From Desulfovibrio sp. (lineage in GTDB: Bacteria; Desulfobacterota; Desulfovibrionia; Desulfovibrionales; Desulfovibrionaceae): DNA of 36,093 nucleotides. The DNA lies in NCBI GenBank assembly GCA_031275955.1, contig JAISNZ010000039.1:1-36093 (forward strand), read 5' to 3'. The notes beneath the pieces are model-generated. The model was not told where the DNA came from. It saw only the letters and a list, made by a program, of their open reading frames with translations, and did not search any database. The translations under genes and the position numbers were made by a program. Of this stretch, positions 1 through 8,112 are shown piece after piece. The first letter of the stretch is position 1. Each line of letters opens with the position of its first letter.

Positions 1-7
1 GCCTCCC

Positions 8-739
8 ATGCAGCGTAAAGCAGTCATTATGGCCGGCGGCAAGGGCACCCGCCTTGCCCCGTATACGGCCATTATCCCCAAACCGCTGGTGCCGCTGGGT
101 GACATTTCCATTTTGGAAATGATTCTTTTGCAGCTCAAGCATCACAGGATTACGGATGTTGTTCTGGCCGTAAATCATTTGAGCCATTTGTTCCAGGCCT
201 ACTTTGGAAACGGCGAGCGCCAGGGTTTGCGCATTGACTACAGCCTTGAAAGTCACCCGCTGGGCACGGCCGGCCCTCTTGGCGCGGTGCTGGACAGCAT
301 GAGTCCGGATTTTTTTCTGCTCAATGGCGACTTGCTGACCAATATGGACTTTGCGGGAATGTACGCCGCCCATTGCCGTAATAAGGCCGATGCCACCATC
401 GCCGTGCATGAACGGGAGCTGAAAAGCGATTTTGGCGTAATAGATATGGACGAAGACGGACTGCTTGTGGGATACCGGGAAAAGCCGTCTTACCGCCACT
501 TTGTGAGCATGGGATGCTATGTGCTCTCGCGAGAGGCGGTAAAGCCGTTTGTTGCCGCCGATACATACCTGGATATGCCGGATCTGATGCGGCTTATGAT
601 GGACGCGCAAAAGAAGGTTTATTGCAACAAAGCCGATTGCGTCTGGCTTGATATCGGCAGGCCGGAAGATTACGCGCAGGCGCAGGAGCTTTTTGCGAAA
701 CAGCCGGAGCTGTTCCTTCCAGAGCGTTTGACGCCTTGA
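8..739 (+). CDS. Sugar nucleotidyltransferase (NTP_transferase family)
   Basis: This 243-residue protein should join a sugar-1-phosphate to a nucleoside triphosphate, giving an NDP-sugar for the glycosyltransferases downstream. The N-terminus carries the family signature GGKGTRL (residues 10-16) with a PK pair at 24-25. GTAGPLG (86-92) and NGD (106-108) match the nucleotide and metal sites of the glucose- or mannose-1-phosphate nucleotidyltransferase fold. It is short and lacks the C-terminal left-handed beta-helix of acyltransferase-fused members, so it resembles the compact enzymes that activate heptose-, mannose- or glucose-1-phosphate. The sugar cannot be read from sequence. The ATG lies 7 bases into the window, so its ribosome binding site is not visible, and the operon probably begins upstream. 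Confidence 0.88.
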   Translation: MQRKAVIMAGGKGTRLAPYTAIIPKPLVPLGDISILEMILLQLKHHRITDVVLAVNHLSHLFQAYFGNGERQGLRIDYSLESHPLGTAGPLGAVLDSMSPDFFLLNGDLLTNMDFAGMYAAHCRNKADATIAVHERELKSDFGVIDMDEDGLLVGYREKPSYRHFVSMGCYVLSREAVKPFVAADTYLDMPDLMRLMMDAQKKVYCNKADCVWLDIGRPEDYAQAQELFAKQPELFLPERLTP

Positions 740-855
740 AATAATGGTTTGCATCTCGCGCTCGCCAAACCGGGGCTTTGGGCATTACCGCGGAAACGAG
801 GGGGCCGCCGGCAAGGTCTGTTGCGTTTTTTCCCTTTCTTATTTTAGCGGACTCC

Positions 856-2877
856 ATGAATATCCTTCTTTTTATGACCGCCGGCATGTCGCTGAACGCT
901 TGGCGCCAAGCGGGAACCCTTACCCGGGAACTTGCCCTGTATGAACGCCTGGCCGGCCTTGGCGCGAAAATTGGAATTATCAGTTACGGCGGCAAGGAAG
1001 AGCGGGAGCTGGCCACGCCTTTTCCGTGGTTAAGCGTGCACAGCAATGTGTGGGGCTTGTCGGCGGAGCGTTATGCCCGTTGGCTGCCCCTTTTGCATGC
1101 CGCTCCCCTGATGCGGGCTGATGTGCTGAAAAGCAACCAGATGAGCGGCGCGGATGCCGCCCTGCGTTGCGCGCGCCTATGGAACAAGCCGTTTGTCGCC
1201 CGTTGCGGGTATATGTGGAGTGAATTTGCCCTGACCCAATCAGCCGATGCGGCCAAAGAGATTGACCGGCTCGAACGTCATATTTTTACTGAAGCCCGGC
1301 ATTGTATCGTTACCACCGAAGATATGCGTGAAAGCATTCTGGCCCGAACGGCACGGCAAAAAGAAGATATAAGCGTCTTTCCCAACTATGTGCCGGATTA
1401 CTTGTTTACGCCGCCTGCTCGGGCAAAAGCCGATCTGGATGCTCGCATTTGCTATGTGGGGCGCCTTTCCGAGCAAAAAAATCTGCCCGCGTTGGTTCAG
1501 GCCTGTCAGGATTTGCCCGTTACGCTTCGCCTTATAGGCGAGGGGCCGGATCACGAAGCGTTGCAAGCTCTTGCCGAGCGCCTCCATGTTCAGCTGGAAA
1601 TGCCCGGGCGTATTCTTCATGAAGATTTGGGGAAAGAACTTGACGCGGCAACCGCTTGCGCCCTGGTGTCCCACTATGAAGGCAACCCCAAGGCGCTGCT
1701 TGAATACATGGCCAGGGGCCGCCCGATACTCGCCACCAACGCGCCCGGCATTGCCAACCTGATACGGCACGAGGAGAACGGCCTGCTTTGTTCGCCGGAT
1801 CCCTCGTCCATCCGCGAAGGCTTGCAACGCCTGCTGGGTGATCCGGAGTTGCGCGAACGTCTTGGAGCGCAAACCCGGGCCGATGCCAGGGCGTTTTCTC
1901 TTCAAGCTTCCGCTGAGCGCGAGTTCGGCTTGTATCGGCAGATAACGCGACAACCAGGAGGCGCAAGCCTTCCCTGTTTTTTGCGTCATGCTGTCCGTGC
2001 CCTGCCCCGCCTTGGCCTTAAAAAGGCACGCGCGCTTGCATCCCGAGGGCTGGACGGGCTCGCGGCAAAATTGGCCGCAAACCCATGCCTGGCAAGACGT
2101 CTCGGTCCTCTTTTCGCCGCGCCGCGCGCGGCGGATGTCTCCGCCCCCACACCGCCCGCCCCCAGCTTCAATCTTTCCGATACCGCGCGCGCTCTTGCGT
2201 CCGCCTGCGCCGAACTGCCGGCGGCGGATGCCTTGCGGTTGATTTTTACGCTGGAAAACAGTCTGTACTCCATGGCGGGCAATTTTTCCGTCGCCTATGA
2301 TAACGGACTGCACACCAAACATCGCCATACGCAATACCATGCTTTCTTTGTCAACCGCCTGTCCGCCGGGGAAAACGTTCTGGATATCGGCTGCGGCAAT
2401 GGATTTCTCGCTTACGATATGGCTCGGTCGGCGGGAGCTTTTGTTACGGGGATCGATCTGAATCCGGACAATATCACTGTGGCTCAAGAGCGCTTCCGCC
2501 ATGAGCGGGTATCTTTTATACACGGTGACGCGCTTACGGATTTACCGTCCGGTGTTTATGACGTTGTGGTGCTTTCCAACGTGCTGGAGCACCTGTCGGG
2601 GCGGCCGGAGTTTTTGCAAAAAATTCAAAAACGCCTCGGGCCGAAACGATATCTCATCCGTGTGCCTTTGTTTGAGCGCGACTGGCGCGTGCCTTTGAAG
2701 CGGGAGCTGGGCCTGGAGTGGCGTCTGGATACCAGCCATGAAACAGAATATACTCAAGAGGAATTCTTGCGGGAAATGCGGGATGCCGCTTTGACTGTGC
2801 GCCATATCGAATTTCGCTGGAGTGAAATCTGGTGTGAGCTTTACCCGGCTGGCAGCCCCGTGCCTGTTAAGGATTAA
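856..2877 (+). CDS. Fused GT4 glycosyltransferase and SAM methyltransferase
   Basis: This 673-residue protein joins two enzymes. Residues 1 to about 365 are a GT4 (GT-B fold) glycosyltransferase: a Rossmann-like start MNILLFMTAG, a donor-domain strand with VGRLSEQKN (201-209), and the E-x7-E motif with glutamates 275 and 283 inside a YEGNPKALLEYMARG stretch. After an Ala/Pro-rich linker (about 366-440), residues 495-640 are a class I methyltransferase with motif I VLDIGCGNG (508-516), an acidic residue in GIDLNP (532-537) and LEHL (577-580). The frame is open further upstream (from 778), but the ATG at 856 starts a normal GT4 N-terminus and the extra residues look non-coding. The stop is 4 bases before the next gene. 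Likely role: adding a sugar and methylating the glycan. Acceptor and methylated position are unknown. Confidence 0.85.
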   Translation: MNILLFMTAGMSLNAWRQAGTLTRELALYERLAGLGAKIGIISYGGKEERELATPFPWLSVHSNVWGLSAERYARWLPLLHAAPLMRADVLKSNQMSGADAALRCARLWNKPFVARCGYMWSEFALTQSADAAKEIDRLERHIFTEARHCIVTTEDMRESILARTARQKEDISVFPNYVPDYLFTPPARAKADLDARICYVGRLSEQKNLPALVQACQDLPVTLRLIGEGPDHEALQALAERLHVQLEMPGRILHEDLGKELDAATACALVSHYEGNPKALLEYMARGRPILATNAPGIANLIRHEENGLLCSPDPSSIREGLQRLLGDPELRERLGAQTRADARAFSLQASAEREFGLYRQITRQPGGASLPCFLRHAVRALPRLGLKKARALASRGLDGLAAKLAANPCLARRLGPLFAAPRAADVSAPTPPAPSFNLSDTARALASACAELPAADALRLIFTLENSLYSMAGNFSVAYDNGLHTKHRHTQYHAFFVNRLSAGENVLDIGCGNGFLAYDMARSAGAFVTGIDLNPDNITVAQERFRHERVSFIHGDALTDLPSGVYDVVVLSNVLEHLSGRPEFLQKIQKRLGPKRYLIRVPLFERDWRVPLKRELGLEWRLDTSHETEYTQEEFLREMRDAALTVRHIEFRWSEIWCELYPAGSPVPVKD

Positions 2878-2881
2878 CAGT

Positions 2882-5800
2882 ATGCGGACACCCTCCATCA
2901 CAGTGCTCATGTCCGTGCGTAACGGCGAGAAGTTTCTGGCGGAAGCGATTGAAAGTGTTTTGAGCCAGACGTGGCGGGATTTTGAATGTATCATTATCAA
3001 CGATGGTTCCATTGATGGCACGGCTGGCATTTTGGCGGAGTTTGCCGAGGCGGATCCGCGCATAACAGTTGTGGAGCATGCCGGCGGCGCCGGGCTGGCC
3101 GTACGGTTGAACCAGGGCCTTGAACTTGCCCGGGGCGCTTTGATAGCCCGCATGGATGCCGACGATATCGCCCTGCCGGAGCGTTTTTCCCTGCAAAAAG
3201 ATTTTCTGGATGCTCACCCGGAAGTGGCCGCCGTTGGCGGCAGCGTTGCTTACATTGATGATCTCGGCGCGATTACAGGAGAGTATGTCTACCCTTGCGC
3301 GGCAGAGGCCATACGGGAACAGCTGCTCTATTACGGTTCTCCCATTGCCCACCCCGCCGCCATGTTTCGCCTGAAACCGGTTCGCGCCATAGGGGGATAC
3401 CGAAGCATTTTTCCCTACGCGCAAGACTATGACCTCTGGCTGCGCCTGGCGGAAAAAGGCGGCCTCGCCAACTTGGCGGAACGGATTCTACACTACAGGA
3501 TTCACGCGGGTTCAACGAATAAACAACACACCACTCCACAGCTTGCCTGCATGGCGCTTGCCCGGCTGTCGGCACGGCAGCGCGTGCTGCTGCCGGACGA
3601 CATTCTTGCCAAAAGGCAAACGCCGGTTGATGTCTCTCTGGCACGGCAACACATGCGCAATTTTGACATGGTCACCCTTGGGCAACTCATCTCCACTGTC
3701 TCTGTCTATGGAGCTGATGCCGCGGTGGATTCTTTTGTCGAAGAGTGCTGGAAAACGCTTTTGCGGATGGTTCCCGTGACAGACCGGGAGCAAAGAGCTC
3801 TGGCCGTGGCCTACGGGCATGCCCTGGCCTGCTGTCCGGGGATAATACCCTTGCTTTGCCGGGAGTGGGAAGCCTCGCCCTGCGAATCCCTCCATAGAGA
3901 AATTCTTGCCAAACTCATACTCACACTGCCCTTGCCCCCGTTTGACAAGTTGGAAAAAGCCCTGAGCGGCCATAGTGTCGCCGATCACCTTCTCGCGCGC
4001 GAACTTGTGTGGCGCTGCGGCCTGGGGGCGGATGCTCCCGCATGGCTGGGCGCCATACTCGGCCAGGAGCTTGCCGCCTTACATGGCCCCGAGCAAAGCG
4101 ATTATGACTGGTTGAGCGCCCGCTATGGCTGCCTGAGTCTGCTCATCCGCCAAGGCCTTGCTGGATGGCTTGGCGCAATGGCCCCTCAGGCGGATATCCG
4201 CCAGGCCGGCCCCACGGCTTCTCTGGCCTTGCTCTGCCGCCTCTGCGTGACGGTGCACGCGAGCATGGACGGCGCTCCGGAGACTGTCGTCGCGGCGCTT
4301 GGACAATGGCTGCTGACTGAAGCGAAAAATCCCCACGGGAGGGATATGGGGCTTTTGCGCTGCCTTGCGCGGCTTGGCGACTCCGCTGACTTTGCCTTGG
4401 CGGCCAAGCTTTTTGCGGAGTGTACCCCTGAGGATGAGCAGGGTATTTCTGTTATCGTGACCGCGGAGGCGGGCACAAACTGGCTTTTTTATCTTAGTAA
4501 CGTTATCTCCCATACAGCCAATGTGGAATTGGTTCTCTGCGACCTTTCGCCAAATTTTGCCGTTCACTTTTTCGAGCACGCCTATGCTCACAGGCACTCC
4601 GTTACGGTTTTTGCAAGCTCCAAAGGCCTTTTCGCCCCAAAAAACGAAGCCCTGACCGCTTGCCGCTACCCGATAATCGCCTTTGCCAAAGACTTTTACT
4701 GCTATGATCTTCATGCGCTTTCTCTGGCTAGCGGCCATTTGCAGAGGGCGGAAGCCGTATGGGGACAGCCGCACTTTGCAGAGCGAGTGCCGGATGTCGT
4801 GCGGCACGAGCTGGCCTTTGACGTCACCCCTGAAGGAGTGGAGGAATATTTTCCTCTTTTTATCCGCCGCGGCGCAATTGACAGGCTGGGTTTTTTCAAC
4901 AACGACTCCAATGAACAGACCATTGAAAAAGAGTACCGCGTCCGCATGCGGACGCGCGGCGTGTCCACGGCGTATGCCGAAGATGTGCTTGTTCCGCATG
5001 GGAGGACGCCTTCCCCACCTGCCGCCCGGTACCTGTTAAGCAAAGCTAAAAGTCTGGCAAGACATGGTTTGCGCTTCCGCAAAAAATCCCCCCTGCCAAA
5101 GGACAGCGCCTGTGCCCCCCCGGCAGCGCCTGTGAGCGTTGCCGCGTCTTCCCTGAAGGTACTTCCGGAAACTGCCCGGTATATGCCTTCGCTGGACGAT
5201 TTTCGCTTCGCTGCCTTTGAGGAATGGCTCCAGCTTTTTCCGGGGCGCAGCGCGCCTCTCTTTGTCAGCCCGGGAGTAGACCTGGCCTTGCGCCGCGCAA
5301 GAGGCCGTAAGAACAAAGACTACAGCGTACTGCCCCCTTCTGGCTTGTTGCCTGAAGACAAAAAGTTGCTGCTGGCGCTCTTTGCCCAAGAAGCGAAAAA
5401 GTGGCCAAGAGAATTGCTGGCCGCTCATTGCACGGTATTGCTGTATGACGATCAGCCGGAAGACGCCTATGCCGTCAGATCCATAGCGTATGACGCAGCC
5501 GATTTGTGTGTGGCTTTGACAGAAGAATCGCAGGCCCGTCTTGCCATGCTGCATCCGCTCGTGTGCCGCGCGGACTCGGTTCTTGTCGCCTTGGCCTGGG
5601 CTCACAAGCTTTATCTGGCGGCGCGGCTGGGTACCCGTTACCCGGCTCCAGCGCCATACACCCATACAGAGGACGGCGCGGAAGCGGCCCTCCCGCGCAA
5701 ACCATTCATTATGCTGCTGGTGGATACTTTTTATACCGGTGGCAGGGAAAACGTCATTCTGGCCTTGATGCCGTATCTGCGGGATAAAGGCTGCAAGGTT

Positions 5801-6946
5801 GCGCTGGGTATAACGCGCGATTCCACGCCTGAGGGAAGGGCCATGCTTGAGCAGGCCGGTCTGGAATTTTTCAACTTTTCAGGAGACGCCGCGACACAAC
5901 AAAAGATATTGCTGGAGCGGAAGATTGACTTGGTGGTCGCGCAGCATTGTAGAGACGGTGTTTTGGCGGCGGGTTTGGCGGGCATCCCCTGCGTCCAGTC
6001 CATTTACGGCATGTTTATGCAGGCTGAGAAGGCAGAGCTGGATGAGTGGAAACGCCTGGACGCCTGTACTTCAACGTACAGTTGCGTCTCCGCGCTCGCG
6101 GCCATGTGCGTTGACCGCTATTTTGGCGTGGATGTGCATAAAATTGTTATCGCGCCCTGCGCGTCATCCATGCGGATACCCACCGGTTTCGGGCAACGCG
6201 GGGAAGACCCGGCCCTGCGGGCGGAGCTGGGCATTCCCCAAAACTCACCGGTCTTCATCTACCCGGCAAGACTTCAAGACGCCAAAGGCCAACGGCTATT
6301 GCTGGACGCTTTTGCCCAGGCCTTCCAGCAAGATCCGCGAATACGCCTCGTCTTGCTGGGGCCATGCTTCGATTATGGCTACAAAGCGCGCCTGCAGGGG
6401 TTAATAGCGAACTACGGGCTTGATCATGCGGTCATTTTGGCTGGGCATCGTGATGATTTGCCCCGATTTTTCAATCTGGGCAAAGCGCTTGTGATGCCGT
6501 CGTTTACCGAAGGTTGGAGCCTGTCCATTGCCGAAGCGGTGCAGGCGGGCTTACCGGTTATCGCCACAGACGTGGGCGGGGCCACGGAGCAATTGCGTGG
6601 AACCGACGGCATCCTTTTGCCCGCTTTTGCCGACGACCTCTGGCGCATGACTCCGGCCCGCATGCAATATGCCATACACCACGAACACCAGCACCACCAG
6701 TTGCGCGAGGCGCTCTGTCAGGCGTTTCTTGCGATGGCCTCGCGGCCCTCTGGCAGCCAGTCTCCTCCACAGGCAACAAGCGTTGTAAGCATAGAAGAAG
6801 CCTGCGCCCGCCAATTACATATTTTTCTGGCAACCCTTGGCGGGCATTCTGGTTCGGCTTTACGAAACGGCACGTTCATACCGCAGAAGCAATCAAAATA
6901 TATTGACGTATCCTCACGGCGTAAAGAAAGCCGCAAGGAGTTATAG
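2882..6946 (+). CDS. Giant fused glycosyltransferase: GT2, degenerate GT2-like domain, GT4
   Basis: The 1354-residue product has at least three parts. Residues 5 to about 230 are a complete GT2 domain (ITVLMSVRNGEKFL at the start, DGS at 41-43, metal-binding MDADD at 91-95, QDYDLWLRLA at 181-190). Residues about 521-705 read as a second, worn GT2-like fold (SVIVTAEAG, LVLCDLSP, PKNEAL) but have no clear DXD, only AKDFYCYD (602-609). Residues about 941-1320 are a GT4 domain with FIYPARLQDAKGQ (1125-1137) and E-x7-E glutamates 1210 and 1218. The parts in between (230-520, 710-935) are helical or low complexity with no recognised domain. ATG 2882 is preferred over an in-frame upstream ATG at 2822 because the latter lies inside the previous gene. 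The stop abuts the next ATG (TAGATG). The protein could make two linkages; which sugars is not visible. Confidence 0.85.
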   Translation: MRTPSITVLMSVRNGEKFLAEAIESVLSQTWRDFECIIINDGSIDGTAGILAEFAEADPRITVVEHAGGAGLAVRLNQGLELARGALIARMDADDIALPERFSLQKDFLDAHPEVAAVGGSVAYIDDLGAITGEYVYPCAAEAIREQLLYYGSPIAHPAAMFRLKPVRAIGGYRSIFPYAQDYDLWLRLAEKGGLANLAERILHYRIHAGSTNKQHTTPQLACMALARLSARQRVLLPDDILAKRQTPVDVSLARQHMRNFDMVTLGQLISTVSVYGADAAVDSFVEECWKTLLRMVPVTDREQRALAVAYGHALACCPGIIPLLCREWEASPCESLHREILAKLILTLPLPPFDKLEKALSGHSVADHLLARELVWRCGLGADAPAWLGAILGQELAALHGPEQSDYDWLSARYGCLSLLIRQGLAGWLGAMAPQADIRQAGPTASLALLCRLCVTVHASMDGAPETVVAALGQWLLTEAKNPHGRDMGLLRCLARLGDSADFALAAKLFAECTPEDEQGISVIVTAEAGTNWLFYLSNVISHTANVELVLCDLSPNFAVHFFEHAYAHRHSVTVFASSKGLFAPKNEALTACRYPIIAFAKDFYCYDLHALSLASGHLQRAEAVWGQPHFAERVPDVVRHELAFDVTPEGVEEYFPLFIRRGAIDRLGFFNNDSNEQTIEKEYRVRMRTRGVSTAYAEDVLVPHGRTPSPPAARYLLSKAKSLARHGLRFRKKSPLPKDSACAPPAAPVSVAASSLKVLPETARYMPSLDDFRFAAFEEWLQLFPGRSAPLFVSPGVDLALRRARGRKNKDYSVLPPSGLLPEDKKLLLALFAQEAKKWPRELLAAHCTVLLYDDQPEDAYAVRSIAYDAADLCVALTEESQARLAMLHPLVCRADSVLVALAWAHKLYLAARLGTRYPAPAPYTHTEDGAEAALPRKPFIMLLVDTFYTGGRENVILALMPYLRDKGCKVALGITRDSTPEGRAMLEQAGLEFFNFSGDAATQQKILLERKIDLVVAQHCRDGVLAAGLAGIPCVQSIYGMFMQAEKAELDEWKRLDACTSTYSCVSALAAMCVDRYFGVDVHKIVIAPCASSMRIPTGFGQRGEDPALRAELGIPQNSPVFIYPARLQDAKGQRLLLDAFAQAFQQDPRIRLVLLGPCFDYGYKARLQGLIANYGLDHAVILAGHRDDLPRFFNLGKALVMPSFTEGWSLSIAEAVQAGLPVIATDVGGATEQLRGTDGILLPAFADDLWRMTPARMQYAIHHEHQHHQLREALCQAFLAMASRPSGSQSPPQATSVVSIEEACARQLHIFLATLGGHSGSALRNGTFIPQKQSKYIDVSSRRKESRKEL

Positions 6947-8071
6947 ATGGGGCAATCCGGCTATATTCGTCCTGAAACACTGCCGGCTTTAACAAGTCTG
7001 CGCTTTATGGCCGCCATGATGGTGGTTTTTATGCATACGTCCAGCGCTTTCGGTTGGGAGTTTATTCCTCGACACTTTATCTTCGGGCTCGGGGTTTCCT
7101 TCTTTTTTATTTTATCCGGCTTTATCCTGACACATAACTATCTGCATAGAAATGTCCCGTTTACCACCTTTATACAAAACAGGTGGGCCAGACTATGGCC
7201 GGCGCACCTTTTGTGGCTTGCAGCTGTCTTTATCCTGCTTCCACCTGGTTGGTGGACCTTTGACGGGCCAGGTCTTTTGAGCAAATGGGTAACACTGGTA
7301 GCCAATATTTTTATGATGCACAGCATTGTGCCAATACAGGACTATTACTTTTCATGGAATGCTGTCTCCTGGAGTATTTCCACCGAGTTTTTTCTGTATC
7401 TCGCTTTTTATCCTCTTTTGAAAAATATCCGGCACACTTGGCGATGTAAGCTTCTCATAACGCTTTTTATTTTTCTCAGTTTGGATGTCATTCAACACTG
7501 GTTCCCAATAACAGGGATGAATATTACCTTTGCGATTCCCCCTGCGCGTGTGTTGGAGTTCTTTCTTGGCATGACGGCATATTTGATATGGGAAAAAACA
7601 CGCGAAGGTAAGCTATGGATTGCTTTTCTCATTACTGCCGTGCCGCTCTTCTTGATGTTGCCAGAGCTAACGAGCTTACTACCTATTCTTTCAAAAGCTA
7701 CTCAATTTATTCGTGTTGGCCTGCTTTGCGGATATGCCGCTCTCGCCTGCCTTATAATCTCCCTTGCCGGCAACCACACACTGGCCCGCATTGTCGGCGT
7801 GCGCCCTTTTGTCTATTTGGGGGAAATCAGTTATTCATTGTACCTCTGCCATCAGGTATTTATCCGCATGTTTTTATCGCAAGGACCGGACGGATTCTGG
7901 GCTTCGTTATCCCCGCCCTTACAGGCGGCACTCTATTTTCCCATTATTTTTAGCGCTTCGTGCCTTTCGTATCATATTGTGGAAATTCCTCTGCGTAAGA
8001 TGCTCAGGAGCATTGATTTTCAAAGATATTTTGGGATTTTTAAGCAAAAAAAGGCATACCACCCTCTGTGA
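6947..8071 (+). CDS. Acyltransferase-3 family membrane protein (OafA-like)
   Basis: This 374-residue integral membrane protein has about ten hydrophobic segments and the acyltransferase-3 N-terminal hallmark, an arginine followed by a histidine in the first membrane segment (LRFMAAMM to FMHTSS, R19 and H30). FFFILSGF and RWARLWPAHL are also typical. Family members such as OafA move acetyl or other acyl groups onto O-antigen sugars from the inner membrane, so it probably O-acylates the glycan made here. The start is well supported: an AAGGAG ribosome site (6935-6940) precedes the ATG, which directly follows the stop of the previous gene. A run of seven A lies near the 3' end. The gene is visibly less GC-rich than those on either side. 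Confidence 0.88.
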   Translation: MGQSGYIRPETLPALTSLRFMAAMMVVFMHTSSAFGWEFIPRHFIFGLGVSFFFILSGFILTHNYLHRNVPFTTFIQNRWARLWPAHLLWLAAVFILLPPGWWTFDGPGLLSKWVTLVANIFMMHSIVPIQDYYFSWNAVSWSISTEFFLYLAFYPLLKNIRHTWRCKLLITLFIFLSLDVIQHWFPITGMNITFAIPPARVLEFFLGMTAYLIWEKTREGKLWIAFLITAVPLFLMLPELTSLLPILSKATQFIRVGLLCGYAALACLIISLAGNHTLARIVGVRPFVYLGEISYSLYLCHQVFIRMFLSQGPDGFWASLSPPLQAALYFPIIFSASCLSYHIVEIPLRKMLRSIDFQRYFGIFKQKKAYHPL

Positions 8072-8112
8072 GCATTACGGTATGGGATTTGGACAAAAAG
8101 GAAAATTTGCAT

